Positions 23,272 to 32,201 of a stretch of DNA of 64,000 bases are shown here, one piece after another. The notes under the pieces were generated by a model that made no database searches, had not been told where the DNA came from, and was given only the letters and a program-made list of their open reading frames with translations. The position numbers and the translations under genes were made by a program. The DNA is from Verrucomicrobiaceae bacterium UBA7681 (lineage in GTDB: Bacteria; Verrucomicrobiota; Verrucomicrobiia; Verrucomicrobiales; Verrucomicrobiaceae). Within the stretch, counting starts at the first letter, position 1. Each line of letters starts with the position of its first letter. The stretch covers positions 1-64,000 of the forward strand of contig DLGZ01000073.1 in NCBI GenBank assembly GCA_002482965.1. Reading direction: 5' to 3'.

Positions 23272-24732
23272 TTAATCCGAATTGGCAAGCAGTGCCCCCA
23301 AGCCGGCTGTTATGCGCTTTTTCTTGTCGACATAATATGCGGCAGTCGTGCTGATCTGCGCGTGCCTGAGCACGCTCTGAGCGGCAAAAATGCCCTGCTC
23401 TGACGCGAGGACTGCACCCAGTTCTTTGCGCAACGTATGGAGCTTTTTGGTGTCGCTGATACCATGGCCCTTCAACCACGCGTACAGCGCTTTGAAATGG
23501 CGGGTGCAACGATAATTGGAGCGAGACATGTGCTGCTGCGGTTTTAGGTCCGGTGCTATAACGAATTCTCCCTTGCCCTTGGCTTTCCAGCCTTTCATAA
23601 GCCCCAGAAGCTCAGCATCCAAATCCACGGCTCCGAATGACTCCTCGCTCTTGGGTTGAAAAAGCTCCGTTGCCTCGATGCAAATCTGACCGCTGTGAAA
23701 ATCGACCTGCCGCCACAACAACGTGTCGATCTCGCGTTTTCGCAGGCCGCAGAGCAAACCGAGGCAAAAGATCTTAAATGGCTCGCCGCTCAGTTCGACA
23801 TGGGCCGTCTTTATCAGCGAGTGGGTGTTGATCCGGGAAACGTAACGAGTACCGGTCATTTTGGGTATTTTAAGCCCGGCAAACGGAAGTGGATTGGGCA
23901 GGGTGAGCGTGTCGAGCACGTATTTGAGCGCACGCTCTGAAAACAATGCTCTGGCACTTCGGAGGAGGGATCCAGCTGTGTTGGTGGCTCTTCGAATTGC
24001 ATCGGGTGCCGTACCTGCTTTCTCGATGTATGCGAGTTTCCAGCGCTGCAGGGCAGCCGCCGTTAAAATGTCCAGCGTTTGCGCCTCCACTTTCGCCACC
24101 CATGCCAACCGCCCACCACTTTGGTGGTCCCGACGCGAAAGATAAACGATCCGTTTTTTGCGGTCGCGCTTGGGTTGTCCATCTTCATCCAGAGCGGGCT
24201 GGTCGCCGATGTCGCAGATTTCCGCTGTTATTTGTCGCAAGCTCTGAGAATAAACTGTGAACGTGGATGCACGAAATCCTGCTGTGGCTTTCACCTCCGC
24301 GAGGAATTCTCCGACGGTAGCGATATGCGTCGATTTCGCGGCCTTCGGTTTGAATTCCGCCAGGGTCTTTTCCCATCCGTCAGTGAGCAGAGATGAATAA
24401 ATTTTCTGTGCGGTGCGTGCCGCCGCATCACGATTCGGTGAGCCGAGGTTAAAAGTTTCGCGCCTCCCTGCGCGGGCGATGCGCGCGCACCAATCTCGCG
24501 TGAGCGATGTTTCATCCCCGTTTTGATAGCTATTTCGAAACAAGCGTGCGAGCCAATACCGGGAGTCTGTTTTGGGCAAGGCCTTCGTCTTCGCCTTCGT
24601 TTTCTTGTGACCTGAAACAACCTTGGCCACTTCTTGGCCACTTTTTTTGTCCATCTTTGCTCGCGCGTGATCGCTCAAGTAGTCGGTCGATGGCTCCGAA
24701 TCCTTTGATACATAATCATTTATATCGCTCAC
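23272..24732 (-). CDS. Tyrosine recombinase / phage-type integrase
   Basis: 486 residues. A basic N-terminal region is followed by a core-binding domain (about 125-270) and a catalytic domain. The catalytic residues visible are Arg in CGLRKREIDTLLWRQVDF, His and Arg in LHTLRKELGAVL, His in LRHAQISTTAAYY, and the nucleophile Tyr in the same motif. The gene starts 40 bp from a tRNA-Leu 3' fragment, the usual arrangement for island integrases that use tRNA genes as attachment sites. It appears full length. Confidence 0.9.
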   Translation of the reverse strand: MSDINDYVSKDSEPSTDYLSDHARAKMDKKSGQEVAKVVSGHKKTKAKTKALPKTDSRYWLARLFRNSYQNGDETSLTRDWCARIARAGRRETFNLGSPNRDAAARTAQKIYSSLLTDGWEKTLAEFKPKAAKSTHIATVGEFLAEVKATAGFRASTFTVYSQSLRQITAEICDIGDQPALDEDGQPKRDRKKRIVYLSRRDHQSGGRLAWVAKVEAQTLDILTAAALQRWKLAYIEKAGTAPDAIRRATNTAGSLLRSARALFSERALKYVLDTLTLPNPLPFAGLKIPKMTGTRYVSRINTHSLIKTAHVELSGEPFKIFCLGLLCGLRKREIDTLLWRQVDFHSGQICIEATELFQPKSEESFGAVDLDAELLGLMKGWKAKGKGEFVIAPDLKPQQHMSRSNYRCTRHFKALYAWLKGHGISDTKKLHTLRKELGAVLASEQGIFAAQSVLRHAQISTTAAYYVDKKKRITAGLGALLANSD

Positions 24733-24771
24733 AAGCGAACATTAGCAAACTTAACGAAACCCGCAACAACG

Positions 24772-24824
24772 AGACTTAGGATCTGGTTGGGAAACTAGTG
24801 CAGGTTCGAGTCCTGTCTCCGGCA
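24772..24824 (+). other. 3' part of tRNA-Leu(UAG), attachment site of the island
   Basis: From the anticodon loop CTTAGGA (24775-24781, anticodon TAG) through a long variable arm, T-arm GCAGG-TTCGAGT-CCTGT and acceptor strand CTCCGGC plus A73 at 24824. The 5' half (expected to start GCCGGAG) is absent, so this is not a working tRNA. Such 3' fragments mark the distal end of an element integrated in a tRNA gene; the intact gene would lie at the other end, outside the window to the left. Confidence 0.8.
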
Positions 24825-24832
24825 CTTGCGCA

Positions 24833-25492
24833 TCACGGGCGATACGAATGTCCGCGCCCGGTGACAGGGTCAATCTGCACCGAGTAATAATTGGGAGGAG
24901 CCTCGGCGAGATCCGCCTTGTAGCTCTTGGTGGGAATCAGGGTGAGATAGGCTGTGCGCAGCGGCACGCGCAGACTGGTGGAGCCATTCGGATAAAAAAT
25001 GATCCGGTGGAATGTGGCGCTGAGTGACTTGAAGGGATTCAGCGTGGCCTGCCCGGTGCTGGTCGCCGTCTGGTTGGTGCTGAACATGGGTGAGAGAGCG
25101 CCCTCTACGATGACCACATTCTGCTTGCTCCAGTAAATGGGGGGCTCCAGCTGTGTGGCCAGATTGGTGGCAGGATCCCAGGAAATCATCTGGATGGCCT
25201 GGCAGCCTTTGATGCCATCATGGGTGTAGTAGTAGAAATCCAGCCCGATAGGGCGGTTCTCTGTCAAAGACCGCTGCTGGGCCATGGCAAGCTTTTGCAT
25301 CAGGGTGTCGCCAGCGGAAGTGAGATTGGCGGACTGCATGGCACCCAGCGTGTAGGGAATGGCGAGGGCCATAAGCATGGTTATAATGGCGATCACGACG
25401 ACCAGCTCCACCAAGCTGAAGCCGGCTGGCGTGCGATGAGAATCTCTGCGTGGAGAGCAGGACGAATGTTGAGCAGGAATAAGTGTGTTCAT
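24833..25492 (-). CDS. Verru_Chthon cassette protein D (GspH/FimT-like pseudopilin)
   Basis: 219 residues from the ATG at 25492, whose ATGA overlaps the stop of the C gene, so the two are translationally coupled. A basic leader with Gly24 is followed by FSLVELVVVIAIITMLMALA, a type IV prepilin N-terminal helix with Glu at position 5 of the mature protein. The remainder is a beta-rich globular domain of GspH/FimT size. The stop lies 8 bp from the tRNA-Leu fragment. It is the last gene of the A-B-C-D cassette found in Verrucomicrobia, whose role is not established. Confidence 0.88.
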   Translation of the reverse strand: MNTLIPAQHSSCSPRRDSHRTPAGFSLVELVVVIAIITMLMALAIPYTLGAMQSANLTSAGDTLMQKLAMAQQRSLTENRPIGLDFYYYTHDGIKGCQAIQMISWDPATNLATQLEPPIYWSKQNVVIVEGALSPMFSTNQTATSTGQATLNPFKSLSATFHRIIFYPNGSTSLRVPLRTAYLTLIPTKSYKADLAEAPPNYYSVQIDPVTGRGHSYRP

Positions 25493-26556
25493 CGGAGGAG
25501 GCCCCATTTCGAATTGCGCATGTTGATGGTTGTGGAAAAAACTTGGTAGTTGAGCTGCTCGGCGCGCAGTTTCGTCGCCAAATCCTTGAGATCCTTCTGC
25601 CTGTTGTCAGCCAGGGTGAAGGCGCCCGTGGGAACCAGCTGAGGCATGGTGTCAGGATATTTCTCCGCCAGTTTGCGGGCGGAGGCTTCATCAATGGCCA
25701 CGAGTGTTACCACCACTCTTGGAGGCAGCATATGCTGGGTGCCCTGCGGACTGTCGGTGGAGACGTTGACAAGCTGAGTGGAGTCAAAGGCATACTTGGG
25801 TGCGATCCACCACGGAGTGGCCTGTTTGAGAGCAGCGTCGTCCGTAGTCACCTGGGGAGAGATGATCAGGGCGATGATGTTTTCTGCGATGGGTCTGGTG
25901 TCAGAGGGCGTAGTGATGGTTTCGCTGGCCGTGATGACATTGGCCGGTGCCTTGAGGAACCACTGGCCCGGCTTGACTGAATAGACCGTGTTCTCCTCTG
26001 CTGTCGGGCGGTATTCCCAGAGCCGATAGCGCGAACTCTGGGCAGATACATGCTGGGGACGGAAAGCATCATTGTTGCTATACATGATGAAATAGCCCCG
26101 GCCGCACAGCAAGCGGTTGAGCCCTTCGTAGCCGATCCGGTCACTCAGACCGAGCCGCGCCTGAAAAAACATGGCCTGGGTCACGAGCGTTGATGCCTGC
26201 TCCCCGGGAAGCAATGTCTGAGCCTGGCCGGTGACGAACTGGAGTTCAGACTGACGGATGTACTTCTTGGGAGACTGTGACTGGGACGTCGGGATCGTGG
26301 GCGTGTCTCCCGTGTTGTATTGATAAGCCTGGTAGGTGTTCAAGAGGGCCTGCCTGAGGTTTTCAGTGATGCTTTCAAAAGCCATGCGAGCCTCGCGGAA
26401 CTGCTCGACGCGTGCCACGCCACGCTTCCAAGCACGCTGAGTCAGGCCAAGCACCTGAACTGAGATCAGCAGGATGATCGAGAGGATCACCATGGAGAGA
26501 GAGACTTCAATCAGGGTGAAGCCGTGCCGCCGTTGTTTGTGATGGAGAGGTTTCAT
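25489..26556 (-). CDS. Verru_Chthon cassette protein C (GspJ/PilW-like pseudopilin)
   Basis: 355 residues. A short leader MKPLHHKQRRHG is followed by FTLIEVSLSMVILSIILLIS, a prepilin helix with the conserved Glu5 and a Gly at -1 for prepilin peptidase. The globular part is longer than in most pseudopilins and begins with a helix typical of PilW/GspJ (RMAFESITENLRQALLN). It lies between B (33 bp gap) and D (4 bp overlap). Confidence 0.88.
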   Translation of the reverse strand: MKPLHHKQRRHGFTLIEVSLSMVILSIILLISVQVLGLTQRAWKRGVARVEQFREARMAFESITENLRQALLNTYQAYQYNTGDTPTIPTSQSQSPKKYIRQSELQFVTGQAQTLLPGEQASTLVTQAMFFQARLGLSDRIGYEGLNRLLCGRGYFIMYSNNDAFRPQHVSAQSSRYRLWEYRPTAEENTVYSVKPGQWFLKAPANVITASETITTPSDTRPIAENIIALIISPQVTTDDAALKQATPWWIAPKYAFDSTQLVNVSTDSPQGTQHMLPPRVVVTLVAIDEASARKLAEKYPDTMPQLVPTGAFTLADNRQKDLKDLATKLRAEQLNYQVFSTTINMRNSKWGLLR

Positions 26557-26589
26557 AGGGCAGAATGTGGTTTGCGACTGGATGAGTGC

Positions 26590-27141
26590 TCAATCCCCCA
26601 TCTTGGCGATGAGGGCGTAAGCGGAGCTGATGCGCAGAGGGGAGGCTGTATTGAACTTGAAAGAAGAATCGACCGAGGTGGCGACGCAGATTTGCACGCG
26701 CCGCAGGTAGGTCTCCGGCGTGGTGCTGCCGCTGCTGCCGCCAGTGGTGCCAGCGGGAAGGTAGACGTCCAATGGCTTTTGCGGCACATAAACCGAGGCC
26801 ACGAAAGTAAGCGAGGCGTCCAGATCTTCCTGACTGGTGTCGGCCAGGGTCATTTCCATGCCTTCATTGGTGAAGTACCGCAGCGGCCCATAGCCCGTCC
26901 ATGTGATCCGGTCCCATGCCATGGACTGCATCTCGCCACTGAGCTTCTGGATGATTTTGGAACCGACGGACATCTCCGCCGAATTGCGTGCCATGTTGAT
27001 ACCATGAGGCAGCAAACCCAGAAGGGTGATGAAGCCGAGGGCGGCGATGGCGACCGCGATGGCCACCTCCACGAGGGAGAAGGCGGCTGAATGGCGGCTG
27101 ACGCGATGGAGACAGCGCTGACTTGTGGTCAAGGTTTTCAT
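26590..27141 (-). CDS. Verru_Chthon cassette protein B (GspI/PilV-like pseudopilin)
   Basis: 183 residues. The leader ends RHSAA, followed by FSLVEVAIAVAIAALGFITL, a prepilin helix with Glu5; the residue before the cleavage point is Ala rather than Gly. The later sequence (LPHGINMARNSAEMSVGSKI) resembles PilV/GspI proteins. It starts 21 bp after the stop of the large A gene, in one operon with C and D. Confidence 0.87.
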   Translation of the reverse strand: MKTLTTSQRCLHRVSRHSAAFSLVEVAIAVAIAALGFITLLGLLPHGINMARNSAEMSVGSKIIQKLSGEMQSMAWDRITWTGYGPLRYFTNEGMEMTLADTSQEDLDASLTFVASVYVPQKPLDVYLPAGTTGGSSGSTTPETYLRRVQICVATSVDSSFKFNTASPLRISSAYALIAKMGD

Positions 27142-27162
27142 GAGTTTGATGAGGCGAGTGGT

Positions 27163-30100
27163 TCAAGGATCGAAACGCTTTTGCGCGATGATGCGGAAGC
27201 GGTGCAGGTCATCCAACGACGGCTTGGAAAGCGGATTACCGGAGGCGTAGTCGAGGTTTTTGGACGAATCCAAAGCCGGGTCATTGAAGTCGAGATAGCG
27301 CTCGATCACCGCTGAACCACGGTACTCGGAGCCGATGGTGTCCACACCGGTGACAAATTGCGCGGGATTCGAGGAGCGCGCTTTCCGGATGGTCTGAATG
27401 CGCATGTGGATCTGGAAGGTGTTGGAGCGCGTGGTGAGACGCGGATACATGTTGGTGTAGGGGCGCTCCTTGAGGTTATCGGCGGTCAGCGCGTGATTTT
27501 CCCAGAACGCGAGGATGCTGTTGCCAGTGGGTTTGAGCAGTGCGCTGATGGTCGTCGGCCAGGTGGTCGGCACGAGGGTATCGGTGCTGTTGACCGGTTT
27601 TGGCAGGAGATACATCTCACAGATCTGTGCGGGAGAGATGAAGGCAAACCCGGAACTGAAGCGCTCGTCGAAGAGTTTCAAAGTTGCATCAATGTCGATC
27701 TGGCGGTGCCAGTATTTTTTTCCCTGGGCACTGGTGTCATCTTTCCAGAACCAGGTTTCCGACTGAGCTGCCGGCCGACTGGAGGCATACGTCAGATAGA
27801 TGTTGGCATCCTTGGTTGGCACGGCGGTGAGGAGCTCGCTTTTCATGACAGCCGCGAGGCCGGTGGCACGGCGGATATGGCGGAAGGGCACCATCTGATA
27901 GTTGAGATTGATCTTGCCGGCGGAGGATCCCGGCTGGCTGATGACGTAGGGTTCGACCATGGGCATCCAGAAGAAGTCCATGAAGAGATAGTCGGGCGGA
28001 TCGATACCCTGGATGGGCAGGCCGTTTTTGCCGTAGCCTTTGAGCAGCTTCGGTGCGCCAATGTGAAACTGCTGTCCTTGCCTGGCGCTCCAGGTCTGGG
28101 GACGGAACAGCAGGGTGCGCCAAGGCTCCCGGCGCATGCCACCTCCGCCACCACCATTGTGGACCCCGGTGGGCAGAGACCCAAACATGCCGGGTGAACA
28201 CACCTGACGATTGGGTGAAAAGTAGGCTGAGCCCCCGAGCCAGGAGACCCATGAGTTGGAGAAGTAGGGCACCAGTTGCTGGCCGTTGGTGGCGAGCACG
28301 CTGTAAGAGTTGCCCTCATCAGGCTTGTTGATGTAGGCCCCGTCGGTTTGATTGGCGATGCCGCGGTCAAAGTCGCCATACTTCTGGAGTCCGGCTCCAG
28401 TGGCGGCGGTGTAAGCATGATCAGGGAGGAAGGATGCGTTGTAAGCGGCATCTTTGACCAGACGCCAGCCTTTCTTGTCTTCTCCACGGTCAAGGCCGGG
28501 GCCCTGGCTCCAGTGAGCGAGAACAAGGTTATGGGCCAGACGTTGCTTGCCGTAATACCTGTGCTGCTCGAACTCGGTGGCCGGCACGACATACTGGCCC
28601 ATGGTCAGGCGCGGGTCACCGTGGCGCAGCACCATGGATTGAAGGGTGTCGTCTGGAATCACCAAATTGCCGCGGTAATAGGTGCCGCTGGAGGGAAGAT
28701 CACCATAATTTCCGATTTCATTGCCGATGTAGCGGAACCTGCCGCCCATGCGTTCTTTGGGACGGGCTGCGAGCTGGGTGATACGGCCCGTTTTGTCACG
28801 GCCCAGGGCACCGTCGGAATGAAATGCCCACCAGTAAGGGGCAGGCACAGGCTGTTTCACCCAGATGGAGCCATCTGAATTTGTCCCATGCGTCGTGTTC
28901 TCACTTCTTGTCGCCAGAATGGGAGACGGGAACTGGGCACCTGGGAAAGTAAAGTTGAAGGTCTGCAGCACCTGGGGGGTGGCGTCGTTGCTGAGTATTT
29001 TCACGATCACGTTGCCACCAGAGAACGAAATCCTTCCAGCATCGCCGCCGGGAACGTCGATGAAGTCGCTGACAAGATTGTACTGGTTGCAGTTCTGCAG
29101 CGCCCCGGAGCGGTTGGAATAGTAGGTGTAGTGAACACCGCCGCTGTATGGCGACTGGCTGTCGTTAGGTATGTTGGTGTCGGGGAAAAAAATGCTGCCG
29201 GCGGTGTAGCCGTTCACTCCCCTGCCCACGGCCGGCAGCTTGCGCTCCTGCAGGAATGCGCGATACGAGATGGTACCGCCACGCTGGTAAACTCCCCATG
29301 CGTTGCTCATGTGCTTGAACGGGCGGACAATCGTCTTGCCGTTATTGACGGGGAACATGCGCTTGCCACCGGCAGTCAGCGCACTGGCGTCGATCTCAAT
29401 GGCGATGTCAGGATTGATCAGTGTCCATCCGGTCGAAGGAGAGAACCATTCCAGCAGGAAAGTGGCCTGCACGCGTTTCACGTCGTTTGCCAGCGGGGTG
29501 TCTGTGTCCAGTGTCCAGTTCCAGTTCATGGGGTTGTAACCGGGATGACCGACCTTGTCCCCGTCAACATTTTCGAGCTTATGACTGAGGGGGTATCTGG
29601 ATTTGTAGAAGCCTTTGGTGGGATCCTGATTGGTGGCGCTCAGGGGTGGGAAGTTGGAGTACCAGTTGGCTGATTTGTCCCAACCCAGCACGGTATCACT
29701 GCCATTTCCCCGCCAAGTGGGCGGGGTGTAACCGGGGGCATTGTCGGGCGTGATCTTGATGGCACTGACACCACCGGCCTGGTTGGTGCCCTGAGCGCAG
29801 GCAATGAAATGCAGACCCGCCTCGCTGATGGTGAGGAAGCGGCCCATGCCGCGGTACACCTCGCTTTTGCTCTTCGGCATCACGGTCGGCATGACCTGGC
29901 CGTGGCCCGGGAAACTGTTTCCGTTCGAGTCGCGCATCGGCGTGAAAGTGCCTGCGGCCATGCCGGCGGAACTGGACGTCGTCCGCGAATCCGGCAGACC
30001 GGTGATGGATGGATTGGCCCCGACATTCCGCTCCGCGAGATTGTCATCGTACAAATTAGTGCAGCGAATGTAGTCGAAGATTTCGACCAGAATTTGCTGA

Positions 30101-31725
30101 CGGTTGTCGCCGTATTTGGAGAGGAAGGAAGCGTTGGCAGCACCAAAGCCTGGAATAGGCTGGCCTGTCAGATTCATGAGATAGGTGAAGAGCTGATTGT
30201 TGCGAGGAATGGCGGACAGCTCTGACTGGCTGCGAGGGTCCTGCCGGGTGAAGAAATAATCTTTCCCGGCGATCTGGGAGCAGTTCACGATGGCGTTATC
30301 AAACACCGTGCGGGTGCGGGTGGAATTGGTGCGATTCACCGGCCACATGCTGATCTTGGGATAGCCAAAGGGATTGGCCTCGGAGGCACGGCTGCGCGTG
30401 GTCATAAACGGGCGCAGGCGCTCAACGACCTCATAATTTTGCAATCCCGCCCAGATCTGGCTCGTGCCGAGATTGATCTCGTTGCGCTGGCCGTTGCTTT
30501 GCGGGCTGGATCGCAGCAAGAACTCATCCACGCTGGGGAACAAGCGCTCACCGAGGGCATCCTGCACCGCCTGGAAATTGGTTGGGGTGAAAGTGTGATT
30601 GACCGGGACGAGGACCGAGCCGGCCTTGGAGCCGCCGGGGAGGATTTTGGGCATGAGATCATAGATCGCCTCTTTGTAGGAGAGCGCTTTGGCGAAGGCG
30701 ACCGTGTCTGATTGCAGCGGAGACATGTTCTGGCCGGGAAAGAGCACAGTGCTCATGCAAACCGAGGCGGGGTGGCCGGGGTAGCGTTGATACTCGTATT
30801 GCATGGGCTGAAACCGCGCCCACTCACCATCACGCTCGTGGTAGAGTCGTGGTGTATCCCAGGGGGTGCCTTCGCCAGCGGTGTTGATGTTGATCTTCGT
30901 GGATTCGTCATCCGTCCAAAAGGCCACGCGGGAGATCATTGGGTTATCCTGAGTAGCGGTCTGCCCGCTGCCATTGCTGCTCACAAATTTTCCACTGTCA
31001 TCGAGATAACCCAGCGTGCCATCTTTGAGCATGTAGAGCCACTCCACCGGCATTGGCAGACGCTGCAGGGATTCATTGCCACCGCTGGTCGGAGCCACCA
31101 CACCGTCAAGGGCCTGGCCTGAAGTTCCGTTTGCAAAGGTGGAGTAGCTAAAGCCTTCCACAGAACGGCTGGGGGTCTGTGAATAGGCCCGGGGGTCGAT
31201 GATCGGAAAAAACATCCGGGGGGCGCCGGAGGGGTCGCTGGCGTTCATGCGTGCGACCGGTTCGTTGAGATCCACGTATTGCGCGGGCTTTTTGTCCCAG
31301 TCTGTCGGCGGCGTGTCTGCAGCGATCTCCGTCTCGGTCGTCGCCACCATTTTGCGGTCAGAATAGAGCTTGAGGCCACGCAGGAGAGCGCCGTCTTGCT
31401 TGTACTGACGGATCATGCCCGGCTGGGAGGCCCAGATTTCGACACCCGAATTGGAAGCATCCTGATGGACTCCTTGCTGAATCTGACTGATGGCCAGATT
31501 GATGACGGAGTCGCCATGCATTTGAGCCTTGGCAATCTCAACCTGCGCCACGGTGGAATTGTAATCAACGCGAGTGGCACTGAGCAGCGCGGTGAGCAGG
31601 ATCATGGTCAAGGCCAGAATACTGAGCACGGTGATGAGGGCCACCGCACGGCGGCGGCGCAGCTTGCTTCCAAAGGCCGCAAGACCGCGCTGCGAAGATA
31701 TACTTTGTATGGATGATGTATTCAT
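27163..31725 (-). CDS. Verru_Chthon cassette protein A (giant GspK/PilX-like protein)
   Basis: 1,520 residues from the ATG at 31725. The frame also opens at a GTG at 31758, but 31725 gives the same distance to the upstream motif as in the giant gene. A basic leader (KLRRRRA) precedes VALITVLSILALTMILLTAL, a GspK/PilX-type helix that, like GspK, lacks Glu5 (Thr instead). GspK is normally about 300 residues; here the globular part is five times larger, rich in Asn, Gly, Tyr and Trp, and probably beta-rich. As in GspK it may cap the tip of a pseudopilus. It is the first gene of the cassette. Confidence 0.87.
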   Translation of the reverse strand: MNTSSIQSISSQRGLAAFGSKLRRRRAVALITVLSILALTMILLTALLSATRVDYNSTVAQVEIAKAQMHGDSVINLAISQIQQGVHQDASNSGVEIWASQPGMIRQYKQDGALLRGLKLYSDRKMVATTETEIAADTPPTDWDKKPAQYVDLNEPVARMNASDPSGAPRMFFPIIDPRAYSQTPSRSVEGFSYSTFANGTSGQALDGVVAPTSGGNESLQRLPMPVEWLYMLKDGTLGYLDDSGKFVSSNGSGQTATQDNPMISRVAFWTDDESTKININTAGEGTPWDTPRLYHERDGEWARFQPMQYEYQRYPGHPASVCMSTVLFPGQNMSPLQSDTVAFAKALSYKEAIYDLMPKILPGGSKAGSVLVPVNHTFTPTNFQAVQDALGERLFPSVDEFLLRSSPQSNGQRNEINLGTSQIWAGLQNYEVVERLRPFMTTRSRASEANPFGYPKISMWPVNRTNSTRTRTVFDNAIVNCSQIAGKDYFFTRQDPRSQSELSAIPRNNQLFTYLMNLTGQPIPGFGAANASFLSKYGDNRQQILVEIFDYIRCTNLYDDNLAERNVGANPSITGLPDSRTTSSSAGMAAGTFTPMRDSNGNSFPGHGQVMPTVMPKSKSEVYRGMGRFLTISEAGLHFIACAQGTNQAGGVSAIKITPDNAPGYTPPTWRGNGSDTVLGWDKSANWYSNFPPLSATNQDPTKGFYKSRYPLSHKLENVDGDKVGHPGYNPMNWNWTLDTDTPLANDVKRVQATFLLEWFSPSTGWTLINPDIAIEIDASALTAGGKRMFPVNNGKTIVRPFKHMSNAWGVYQRGGTISYRAFLQERKLPAVGRGVNGYTAGSIFFPDTNIPNDSQSPYSGGVHYTYYSNRSGALQNCNQYNLVSDFIDVPGGDAGRISFSGGNVIVKILSNDATPQVLQTFNFTFPGAQFPSPILATRSENTTHGTNSDGSIWVKQPVPAPYWWAFHSDGALGRDKTGRITQLAARPKERMGGRFRYIGNEIGNYGDLPSSGTYYRGNLVIPDDTLQSMVLRHGDPRLTMGQYVVPATEFEQHRYYGKQRLAHNLVLAHWSQGPGLDRGEDKKGWRLVKDAAYNASFLPDHAYTAATGAGLQKYGDFDRGIANQTDGAYINKPDEGNSYSVLATNGQQLVPYFSNSWVSWLGGSAYFSPNRQVCSPGMFGSLPTGVHNGGGGGGMRREPWRTLLFRPQTWSARQGQQFHIGAPKLLKGYGKNGLPIQGIDPPDYLFMDFFWMPMVEPYVISQPGSSAGKINLNYQMVPFRHIRRATGLAAVMKSELLTAVPTKDANIYLTYASSRPAAQSETWFWKDDTSAQGKKYWHRQIDIDATLKLFDERFSSGFAFISPAQICEMYLLPKPVNSTDTLVPTTWPTTISALLKPTGNSILAFWENHALTADNLKERPYTNMYPRLTTRSNTFQIHMRIQTIRKARSSNPAQFVTGVDTIGSEYRGSAVIERYLDFNDPALDSSKNLDYASGNPLSKPSLDDLHRFRIIAQKRFDP

Positions 31726-31803
31726 GATCTGGACGGTTTGAGCTGCGAAGGAGTTCACAGCAGTTCATTTGTTTGACTGTATTTTGTCCGATCGAAGAAT
31801 TTT

Positions 31804-31893
31804 TGCCTATGGGGCCGTGGTTAATGAATGAATGCGTCGACAGCGCGCTACGCCTCAAGGCTTCGGATTATTTTAGCCTACAGCTTTTGCTTA
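31804..31893 (-). promoter_or_regulatory. Upstream element shared with the giant gene (cassette copy)
   Basis: Plus-strand blocks TGCCTATGGGGCCGTGG (31804-31820), AATGC (31831-31835) and AGCTTTTGCTTA (31882-31893) match three blocks upstream of the 7,309-residue gene at the same spacing, apart from a single-base indel. The near edge is 78 bp from the start codon chosen for protein A. It is probably the promoter/activator region of the cassette operon. Confidence 0.6.
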
Positions 31894-32115
31894 TTTCAGT
31901 GGCCTGGCGCGTCTTGGGCGATGTTTTTGCCTTCGTACACACTCTCTGCGCTGCACTTGCCGAAATCTGGGTGCCTAGGTCTTTCAGGACTCACTCAGCA
32001 GGACGCTCACGCCAGAACGAAAGTTCTGGCAGCCTAAACGAGGGCATCACGCTTTTACAAAGTAATAACATTGCATGTACTGGTGCTCCAAAGTGTCCGC
32101 CGCTGCATGGGGCAG
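31894..32115. other. Intergenic, no gene seen
   Basis: Between the cassette promoter region and the terminator of the giant gene I see no supported gene. An open frame spanning 31773-32174 overlaps both the shared upstream element and the terminator, and has no protein-like features. Confidence 0.5.
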
Positions 32116-32153
32116 AAAAAGCATGCGGGCGCATGGTTCTTCATGCGCCCGCA
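32116..32153 (-). terminator. Rho-independent terminator of the giant gene
   Basis: A perfect 12-bp stem, TGCGGGCGCATG/CATGCGCCCGCA (32124-32135 and 32142-32153), with a 6-base loop. On the minus strand it is followed by TGCTTTTTC. It lies 48 bp after the stop of the 21.9-kb gene. Confidence 0.85.
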
Positions 32154-32201
32154 GGATTATCTAACGCTACCTAACAGCCAGTATGTAGCCTCTAACCAAG
32201 A

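Noticed and set aside
24740..24824. Complete tRNA-Leu gene
   Set aside because: The 5' acceptor strand and D-arm are missing; only the part from the anticodon loop to the 3' end is present.
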